From positions 248,001-312,000 of the forward strand of contig BDSI01000009.1 in NCBI GenBank assembly GCA_003117195.1: a stretch of 64,000 nt of DNA, read 5' to 3'. Shown here in pieces: positions 52,128 to 61,189 of the stretch. The stretch's first letter is position 1; each line of letters opens with the position of its first letter. The DNA is from Eudorina sp. 2006-703-Eu-15 (lineage: Eukaryota > Chlorophyta > Chlorophyceae > Chlamydomonadales > Volvocaceae). The notes beneath the pieces were generated by a model that ran no database searches, was not told the DNA's origin, and saw only the letters and a program-made list of their open reading frames with translations. The translations under genes were made by a program, and so were the position numbers.

Positions 52128-55100
52128 GAGGAGTCCTCTGCCGCCGCCGCCGCCGCCGTCGTCAATGTCGCCGCCGCGTCTGTGTCCCCCCGCCGCCGCG
52201 GCCCCGGGTCCCGCAGCTTGGCCCTCATATTGAGGTCGTCATGCTCCAGGGAGAGGCGCAGGACGTCGCCGCGGAGGACGGGGACGGCATCGTCCGCCAA
52301 CTGGGGGGAGGAGGGGAGGGGGCGGTCGGTCGGGGTCCCATGCGTTCATTCACAAGCGAGGCGAGGCAGGGCACGGCGTGCGATAGGGTCACAGCCGCCT
52401 GGGTGGCTGGGTGGGTGGCTGGGTGGCTGGGCGGGTGGGTGTCGGCACCCGGATGACGAGGAGGTCGCACAGGGTGTGTGTGTGGGGCGGGGGCGGGGGC
52501 CGCTGTGGTGGCTGCGTAGGCCCCCCCTCCCTCCCTCGTCTGCACCCGGGGCTTTGCTCCCCCAACATCCCTTCCACCAGGACCAGGACCCGCCGTGAGG
52601 GCGCACGTCCACACGCCCTGGCATGGCCCAGCACGTCAGTCCCCCTCCACCTACCCTCCCCCTTCCCCCGCCCCCTCCCGCCCCCCCCTCCCGCCCTCCC
52701 CCCCCCCTCCCGCCCTACCTGCACCCAGCACTGCTTCCAGTGGTCCCTCCACCGCTGCTCCACTCCCCCCAGGGGGCCGCCGTCACCCCCCGCCTCGGGG
52801 CGGCCACCCAGCCACTCGGGGGCGGTGCTCAGGAGCAGCTCGCCCTCGCCCCCCGCTGCCTCCGCCGCCGCCTCCCCCGCTGCCTCCGCCGCCGCCTCCT
52901 CCTCCGGCCGCCCCGGCCCCCCGGACTCCTCCGGTCTGGCACTGGGACTGAGTCCGGGACCGGGACCGGGACCAGGGACCGGTGGGGTCATCCCCAGCTG
53001 CCACCACAGAAGCACCGCGTGCGCCTCACCGTCCCGCACCACCGGCACCTGCGGGGTCGTACGGCAGTCGGTACGACACGGCAATGGATCAAGGCGAACG
53101 AACGGTCAGACTGACGCGGCTCCCTCCCAACCCCCGGCGGTCTCCCCCATCATCCCACGCCACACCCCTACTCGACCGACACGACCCCCGCGTTTCCCAA
53201 TCCATCACTTTGATAAGGTCCCAATTTTACTATCAGATCTCCGTAACTGCCGTACTCCGTACTCCGTATCCCGTACCGCACCTGGATCACCTCCCGACGG
53301 CCCGACGGCGGCGGTGGTTTCCGCCAGTCAAAGTCAAACACCAGGAAGGGCTCACTGAGGGGCAGCAGAGGCGGCGGCGCTGACACGGCATCGGACGGCT
53401 GCTGGGCTGGCGGCGGTGGCGGCTCCTCCGGGGTCTGCGCCGACCCGTGGGTCGCCCGCCGACGACGAGCGGCCTCCCCGTGCTGATACAGCAGGTCCAC
53501 GTGCATCTCCCGTACCTGCGGTCGACAGATGCTTGGGAAGACACTCAGATGTACAACTAAGTGGTCAGATGGCGGGCCGTGCAGTCGGAGTGTGTTTTGC
53601 GGAGGGCACGCTTGCTGGGGTTGTGGTGCTCGTACGCTATTGGATTGGAGCCTCGGTGCCGTTTGTGCGAGACCTTTATTCGTTCCGATGCGGTGCGCCG
53701 TACATGCCGTACAAGCCCTACGTGTACGGCAATAATAACATATCGTACAGCCTCTAAAGAGACTTGTGAGAGACTTACAGACACATCGCTGGTGTTCAGA
53801 TACTGTCAAGGGACCCGGGGACTAGACCGCTGCCAAGGGGGTAACCCCGTCACGAGCTGTGCACCGACTACACCTCCCTTTATTACATTGCACGGCCGGC
53901 CACACTGACTGTGCTGTGCTGTGAGGCTGGGCTCCTGCCCTCCCGCGGCTGCCCGGGAGGGGATGGCGGCCTAGACAGGGGCGCGTCAGGGCCACCCGGA
54001 CGTCGAGCTCGCCGGGGACGTCTTATGTCCTATATCCCTCCTCCGCCCCAGTTTGAATATGTCCTACATCCCTCCTCCTCCTCTCCCCCCTCCTCCCCTC
54101 TTCCTCCTCCTCATTCGCCGCCAGGGTAGCAGCTCGCTCGCGGCCGTCCCCACCCCCACCCCCACCTGGGTGGGTCCCTCACCTCGTACAGGTCTTCGGA
54201 GCTGAAGACCGACCCACGGGCCGCTGCATCCAGCTCCCCCAGCGCCGCCAGCACACGGTCCGCGGCACCGGCCCACGGGTCAGTGGCGGCGGCGGCGGCG
54301 GCGGGCGACGTCGCGGCGCCGCGTGACCTCAGACCTGCGGGGCAGGGCGAGGGGCGGGCGCCGGGGCAGGGGCAGGCGATTAGGCAGTAGAAAAGTAGTA
54401 TGTATGTACGGCAACGTGGAACCGTGTTATGGTTATATGAGAACTGCTGTAGTGGCGGCTGAAGGCGCAGTAGCGAATGGCGGGCGGCCCGGGAAGGACT
54501 GCTCGCTAGACGGCGGATGACTGGCTGGCGAAAACCAACTCGACTAAAAGAGATCCACAAAAACCAAGCCACGCAGGGGAGCATGCGACAACAGCGCGTG
54601 ACGTGCCACGAGCAAGCACGTGCCCAGCACAAACAAACCCGCCCGCTAAGTGCACGAGTAACCGTAGACTAGCCTGAAAGCAAAGGAAGCAAAGCATAAG
54701 AACGACACCGGGGTCGTTGGTAGCGGTCCCCAGGCGCCCCCGGCACGGCCTCCCCACGCCCCACGCCCCACGCCCCTGCCGTACCTGTCATCTGGTGCAT
54801 CAGCGGGCACTGGACGAGCTGTCCGTACACCCGAGACGTGGCGGGGATGACCACGCCGCCTTCCTGCAAGACCCATGGGTCGCACCCGGAGTGGGACAGG
54901 GCGCCGAGGCTGTGAGACGACCTGCCCACCCATCGCCCATCGCCCATCGCCCATCGCCCATAGGGAGCCCTCACAGGAAACACAGGAAACTCCTCATGGG
55001 GCAGTAGATCGGGTGATTTGGTTGGCCGCGTGGTCCATTGGTGGCCCCTTGGCCTCCTTGGCGCCTCACAGCACCACCTGCTCACGCCCCGCCCCGCCCC

Positions 55101-56454
55101 TCTCTTCAGTCCCACAGTCGCCGTCTTGCCATCTCACCTTGAGCAGGTGCTGTACGGCATGACGCATCGTGGGAATCATCCCCTCCCCCAGCAGCTCCGA
55201 ATCAAAGATCTCCGTCACTATCACATCCGCCCGACCGCACATGTCGGGACCCGTCGGCCCGCCGCCCGCCGCCGCCGCCGCCGCCGCCGCCACCCGCGCC
55301 GCCCGGGCGGCGGCCGCCGGCGTCAGAGACGCCTGCTTGGCCGCCGCGGCGGCGGCGGCGGCGGCCGCCTCGGCCGGCTCCTGTACGACAATTTCATCCG
55401 ACCGTTTGTTCACAACGCGGATCCTGTCGGCGAGGCCGTTGCTCGCGATCACCCTCCGAGCTAGGTTCTGCATCGGCGGGAAGACCTCACACGCGATCAC
55501 GGGCGCAGTGGGCGGCGCGTCAGGTGGCGGCGGCGCCGCCGCCGCCGCCGTACCGCCGGTCTCCGTTCCCACCGGCGTCGGCGCTGCCGCCGCAGTCGCA
55601 GCATCGGCAGCGGCCCCTGCCTCCCCCGGCGGCGGTGGCAGCAGCCTGGCTGCCATCATCGCCAGCAGCCCCGTCCCGGTGCCGATGTCCAGCACCCGCA
55701 CTCCCCCCTGACCCGTGGGTCCGCCGTGTCCCCCGCCCCCGGGTGCGGCCCGGCTGTGGTGCCGCTGCTGCTGCTGGGCGGGTATGACCCGACGCAGGGC
55801 TGCATGGTAGGCGGCGTTGCGGCGGCTGTCGGTCAGCATGTCCAGATAGGATGAGGTGGCCACCAGGTCCGCGGCGGCGTCGTCCTCGTCACCCAGGCCT
55901 GGGGTGGGACCCGTCCGGGCCCCGTACACACACATACACACACGCGGGGGGGGAGGGAGGGGACAAGCGGGAGGGGGAGGGCGTGTGGGTGAAGGACTGG
56001 CGCGTGGCGTGTGGGTGAGGGGTTGGGGTGGGTCGGCACCACCCGGCAGGGCGCGTATGCGGCCTGGTCGGTCAGAGCGTGTGTGAACCGGACGGGAGTG
56101 CGCGCTGGGCGCTGCTGCCCGGCACAGCACACAGCACACAGCGCAGCGGCAGCATTAGGCAAGTGAAGGGGTGGGCGCAGCACCTCGAAGGAACTGTAGC
56201 GGTGTTGAACGGTCAAGATACGTCACTACCCTTCTCGAAGCTTCGTTATGGATCTAGCTACTTGATTGGTTGTGCACCGGGGCAGGGTCGCGGCTACGGC
56301 AGGTACTCGCGCATGCAATCAGGAGGGGCAGGGTCCCAGTCCGTCGGTTATGACCGTTACAAGCAGGCCGAGGCTTGTTTCCCAGCTTACCTGGTTCATT
56401 GACGAGCACCCAGTCCGCCTCCCCGGTGAGAGGATTGAGCTTTTGCACAAACAT
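49840..56454 (-). CDS. PRMT7: protein arginine methyltransferase 7 (10 exons, 1086 aa)
   Basis: Exons in coding order: 56454-56391, 55898-55138, 54863-54785, 54334-54183, 53515-53282, 53048-52719, 52300-51896, 51690-51490, 51233-50852 and 50492-49840. All are GT-AG and total 3261 nt in one frame. The N-terminus MFVQKLNPLTGEADWVLVNE matches PRMT7. The first module has SAM motif I (VLDIGTGTGLLAMMAA), IACEVF, the double-E loop (VTEIFDSELLGEG) and DHWKQCW (the HW loop). The second, degenerate module has VVDGSLALGLLA, VLVSEPYFSEFEQLVPWAHL and VLWLEYDLTLSG. PRMT7 monomethylates arginines in histones and other proteins, in cytosol and nucleus. At 1086 aa it is longer than the animal enzyme (about 690) because of Ala/Gly/Glu/Pro-rich insertions. 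A Met at 56559 would add 35 hydrophobic/basic residues, possibly a targeting peptide. It shares its upstream region with a divergent gene. Confidence 0.9.
51250..51313 (-). repeat. dispersed intronic motif, PRMT7 intron 8
   Basis: On the coding strand: GGCAGCAGAGCCGTTTGAAA, then ATGTCTACCAAATTACTATT and a C-rich tract leading directly to the exon-9 acceptor. Closely matches 62421-62470. Confidence 0.75.
51418..51442 (-). repeat. dispersed intronic motif, second copy in PRMT7 intron 8 (degenerate)
   Basis: The coding strand reads AGATATGTACACCAATTCCC, followed by a pyrimidine-rich stretch. Confidence 0.45.
51779..51805 (-). repeat. dispersed intronic motif, PRMT7 intron 7 (degenerate)
   Basis: The coding strand reads GAGCTGTCTACCAAGCTCCT, about 100 nt before the exon-8 acceptor. 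Confidence 0.5.
54023..54082 (+). repeat. tandem pair ATGTCCTAYATCCCTCCTCC
   Basis: Two adjacent copies in PRMT7 intron 4, the second preceded by CCCCAGTTTGAAT; resembles the dispersed intronic motif in antisense orientation. Confidence 0.5.
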
Positions 56455-56875
56455 TCCCCGGGCTTGGAGAAATGATGACAGGTGAACTCCGAGGACACGA
56501 ATCGGCGCGCGCGGCGGCGCTAGGCGCAGCAACGCCGCAACTGCCGCAAGAGCCAGCACACAATGCTAATACCTGTTACAGAGGTTGCCTCAGCTCAATG
56601 CTACGGGCCGACTTCCGGGGTCAATTACGTGCCGTATAGCCTCACGCCGTTCGCAGCTGGCCTTTTAAAAACAAGCGGCAATAAGTGTGGTATGAGCTGA
56701 GTAAAACAACAGAGCATATCCTGGCATGTCATCGATCATGCCCCGGGATGCCGGGATGCCGGGAACCCTGGTTGGTTATGGCGGTTTGCGCTGTACGAGA
56801 CAGTAAGCTGTTTCAACAGGGAGGCTGCGTGGTTTATTGAATGTCAATTGACGCAAAATATTTGATCGGGAATCA
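56455..56875. promoter_or_regulatory. bidirectional promoter region PRMT7 / CS-domain gene
   Basis: About 420 bp between two divergent start codons (320 bp if PRMT7 starts at 56559). Contains an AT-rich patch with TTTTAAAAACAAG (56662-56675) and a CCCCGGGATGCCGGGATGCC repeat (56740-56762). Shared regulation is possible. Confidence 0.5.
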
Positions 56876-59031
56876 ATGGCTGCAGCCACTGTTCCTCCAG
56901 TTCCGCTTGATTACATTCGCGTTTTCGACCTGCCAACAGAGTCGTCCTTGCCTGAAGAGCTCCGCGGACGAATACTTTTTTCCAAGTACGCGCACATACC
57001 TCACCCGGAAGTATTTACTTGATGGCAAACTGGGTCTCGAACGTCGCGACATTTCGACGCGCGCAGGGCCAACTTCATCCGCGCAAAGTCAAACGACAAC
57101 GGCAGCGACGGTGCAAGCGCGTCAAGCACCAACAGCGCCAACCCCTCACAGAAGGGCAGGGCTACAAGCGCGACTGACGGGGTCAAAGCTCAGGGCAAGG
57201 GTTCAGGGAGTGGCTTCAACTTCTCCAAGGCGCTGAAGGCCGGCCTGGATGGGGCGGGATCCGCGGCCACCAGTCGCGGGGATGGGAAATTCTCGGACGG
57301 CCGCGACTTCGCCGTCAGGCAAGTGGCGTTGCCAACACACGGACCGGTGCCGTCGGTCTGTCCGTCCGTCCGTCCGCCCGTGCGCGTGTCAGCGCCGAGT
57401 CGACCCCCTCCTGAAGCGGCCTCCGCATCGTCCGCCGAGGTCCCACTGCAGCGGACCATTCCGCCCACCCTACCAGTGTGCAGCTACGCCCTCCCTCCCA
57501 CCCTCCCTGTCTCCCCCGCTCTTCCCCACCGACCCACCCACCCGCCCGCCCACCCGCCGCAGCGATGCGCCCGGGGGCCGCGCCAAGTTGGTGCACCTCA
57601 CGGCGGACGCGCTGGCTCCCGGGAACGCGGAGCGCACCCTGCAGCAGTTGGACGACCTGCAGAGGATGGCGGGGCGGCCCCAGGCGCGACCCGGAGGGCC
57701 CCCGGGCCCGGGGCCCCAGGTACGGCCCGCGACGAACAGCGGGTTGAGTTGGATCATCTGGCTGGCTGGACAGGACTGGGTGGGCTTCTGCTGCGCCACC
57801 TCCGCTGCGCAGCGCTCTAACAGCGCCCCGCCAGCCCTACCCCGCATAAGGCCCAATCCCTGAGGGTCGAGATCTCATGGTTGTCGGAGTTGGGGTGACG
57901 GCCCTCCTGCTCGGGCTGTCCGTACTCACCTATCCAACCGATTCTCTCCAATCAACCAACCAACTCAGCCGCCCGCGCCCCCTTCTCTGCCCCATTGCGC
58001 GGTACGCGCCGTGTGTCTGCGACCCTGTCAACACGGGGCACATCGCTCTCGTTGCGACAGAGCCGGGCCGGGGCACCCCCTCCTGCGCAGCCGCGCTCGG
58101 CACAGCAGCAACACGCCGCTGTGTTCGCCGCCGCTGCCAAGTCCTTGTACGATATAACTGACGACGACAGCGTCGGCGCTGGGAGCAGCGGCGCCGCCAC
58201 GGTTGCGGCGGCCTCCTCCCTGTCCCCGGCCGGAGGGGACCGTCCGCGGGTACGGACACCGGAGTACGGCGTGCAGGAGCTGCCGCCCGATGGACCCACG
58301 GGTCAGGGCCGGCTGGAGGTGGCGGTGCAGCTGCCGGAGGTGACGTCACCGGCGGAAGTGGATGTGTGGCTGGCCGCGGACGGCAAGCTGCACTTGTCGG
58401 TGCCGGGGAGATACCAGCTGCAGGTGCGAGGCAGGCAGGCAACCCATCATACGTCGTGGAAGGGAAGAGGGGGTCGTGGATCGGGCCGCCCCCCGGCCTG
58501 CGCGCAGGGGCAACTGAAGTCAGTCAGGTCCTTCCGCGACGTGTCGGCACCACTAGATTGCCCCACCGGCCCCAATACACAAATGCGGTTGTGCTTGGAG
58601 CCGTGACGGCTCTTGCGTGTGCTTTGAGCCAAGGGGGCAGTTGGCCGTTGGCCGTTGGCGCACACGTGACAGATTACGGCCGTCCGCTTTGCCGTCTCCA
58701 CCACGATCGTTTCCCTCGTGCACTACTACCCGTGCATGCACCGCGCGTAACCCCAGAACATGACCATGACCCCCGGCGAGAATTCAGCTATGAAGCGATT
58801 GCACGGACTGCAAGGCCCCAAGACCTCTGCAGCCGTGGGGAGGGGCGTATCAGTCGTTAATGACCTCACGGCCTTTACCGGCCGTTCAATAGCTTCGCCT
58901 CGCCTCCCGTCCTGGCTGCTGCGCAGCTTGACTTGCCGTACCCCGTACTGGACGACACATCACACGCCAAGTGGAGCAAGGCCAAGCGGCGGCTGACCCT
59001 GACGTTGACTCGAGCGCCTTCGGGGAGATAG
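56876..59031 (+). CDS. PIH1/CS-type domain protein, dynein-assembly-factor-like, with in-frame TGA
   Basis: Segments 56876-57318, 57563-57719, 58061-58423 and 58927-59031 join in one frame (355 codons plus the stop). The C-terminal 85 residues read YGVQELPPDG, GRLEVAVQLPEVTSPAEVDV, LHLSVPGRYQLQ, LDLPYPVL and AKWSKAKRRLTLTLTRA. This is the seven-strand CS/p23-like fold that closes PIH1-family proteins (HSP90-R2TP adaptors, several of them axonemal dynein assembly factors). The N-terminus (PLDYIRVFDLPTESSLPEEL) is not recognised. Within the first segment TGA stands at 57020-57022 with open frame on both sides. A 78-nt intron (57011-57088, GT...AAAG) could remove it in frame. Otherwise it is a nonsense codon or recoding site. 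Intron 1 after 57318 uses a GC donor (AG|GCAAGT). The family call rests on the C-terminus only. Confidence 0.65.
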
Positions 59032-61189
59032 CGGCGGACGGACCGGTGCATCGGGAGCCCAGCGGATTGGGGGGAGGGGGCTGGCAGGGAAGCTGTTTGC
59101 ACGGGAGGAGGGGACATGGGAGGGGAGAGGGGAGCGCCGTTGCAGGCAGGGAGGGTAGTGGTCAGGGCACCCGGGTGTGCAGCAGTGACCGGGCGCTGAA
59201 GTGATCCGGACGGGTAGAGGGGCAGGGCAGGGCAGGGCAGGGTGCCCCAGCGGTCGGGGGTTACCCGGTGTGGCTGGGAGCTGTGAGGGTGCTGGTCTAA
59301 AGGAGGTTGTCGTGCAGTGATCAAGAGTGATTCTGTCGGCGGTTGCGGTGCGTCTGAGAAGTCTCCATCGACCTCAACCTGGCCGGATTGTACCCACACA
59401 GCATCACACCGGGTAACATCGCACCCCACCGCATCTGGGCGCGCAAGGCACACAGTACAATCAAACTCGCTGTGGCAACCCGTGACTGGAAGGGCACCCG
59501 GGGTGGAAGCAGAGGTCACCGGGAGGTCCACCTGCAGCACCCCGTATTCGCTGAATCCCCCACCCGGCCGCCTGGTAGGAGGGCACCAGTCTGGGCGGAA
59601 TCGTTGCCGCCACAGCAGTGCCTCTGACCAGTAGGGCGCAATTAGGCGGTTACTGACCAGGTGGTTGTAAGGTATCCTTTCCTCTCCTGGTGCCGCCTAA
59701 TGCTGTGTTAACGCGTATTACTATGAGCCCAAACTTGTCGGTGGTGCCGGCATGCGAGCAATTACAAAGCTTGAAAGCCTGACAGCCACGTAGGCTTGCC
59801 AGCTCGCCGGGCCGTTTCCTTCGCACAGCAATGTGCGGTGCGAAGACTTCCTCCTCTCAACGTCTGATGACGCATCTTGCCGACTGCTTCCGCCTCCGCG
59901 CCGCGGCAACAATGAATTCCGCACGCAGGGGGGCGTCGCCGGCAGGGCAGGTCGCGCACTCCCACCTCGTCGTCCCAAACCCGCCCCCCCCCATACCCGG
60001 GCCCCCCCCAGTGTCGTCAAGCGCTTCTTAAGAGTGGCCCGGCAGCGCGCGCAAGCCGACGGGACGCCACCAGTGCAGGTCAGGAAAAGAATTCAGTCCA
60101 CGCTCTTCTGAGCAACATGAACAGCACACATACATACACAAATTCACAAACGAATTAACGCCTGCCGTTCATGCCGTACGTACGGACGTACGTACACAAA
60201 TCTCGGCACACAGCACCCGAATCAGAGACACAGGAAATTCGTCCTAGGAACGCGCTCACAACAATGCGACGCGGAAACAAACTGCAAGACCTGCAAATCG
60301 TAGCGCCTCATACCTGTGACAAGATAAGCCTAAAGGCCGCACGGGTCGCAGCTGCCGCGTGGGACCCCCCCCCTCCCCCCCAGATGGGCCAGGGAGAGCC
60401 GGACCCGGGTGCCATTTCAGCGTTTGACTTGTGCGACAGACAGCGTTTGACTTGAGTCAATACGCGGCAGCCACCCTTCCCAAATCTCAAAATAGACATC
60501 CAGGACCACATGCGATCTAGAGTCAGGTTCGGTTGACAACAGACCCAGAACCAGACCAGAGATGGCCAACCGGCGGGCGAAGAACAAAGCCACCTCTCGC
60601 AGGCGCCAGCGCAAGGCCGAAAGCCATGCGTGTGCAGTCATGAGACCTCGCTCGACCCGGGGTCGAACGCGAACCCGAGAGGGACGTCGGCAGCTTCACA
60701 GCGGCAAGCTTGCTTCGTGGTGAGCGCGGAAAGCCTGATGCGGCCAAATGCTGCTTGAGGATCCCATTCCACCCTGGACATCACGGAACTGCCCGGCGGC
60801 TCAGAAACGCACCCGGAGTGTCTACGCCGTAGCTAATCCGTCGGTCAGCCCCGAAGGCCAGAAGGAGGCAGATGCCACACGCGGTCGGGTCAAAAGTCAC
60901 CCCTCCAAAGCCATCAGTGCATCAGTCCCGAATCGCCCGCGATGGTCAGTCTGGGATGATCAGCGAAGCCGCAGCGACCTCGCCGCCGCTGCAACATGGC
61001 CGTGCCCCCCATCAGCAGGCACTCGACGGCCTGCCTCTGTGGCCAGGGCCCTCAGCACGGCCTTGCGTGGCGGCCGGCAGCGCAAGGTGGTCGCCAGAGG
61101 CCCCCCTGGCGCAAGCACACACAACCCCGCCGCGCTCGTGCCCTGGCGCTCCCCGCCCCGCGCCCCAGCCCTTGAGCCCCTCGAACTGT
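59032..61189. other. intergenic, no gene seen
   Basis: Between convergent 3' ends. Contains GGCAG repeats (59221-59240) and a CGTACGTACGGACGTACGTA palindromic run (60175-60195). Short ORFs lack domain features. Confidence 0.6.

Noticed and set aside
54717..55007. Plus-strand ORF opposite PRMT7 exon 3
   Set aside because: Overlaps an exon whose minus-strand translation (IPATSRVYGQLVQCPLM) fits PRMT7.
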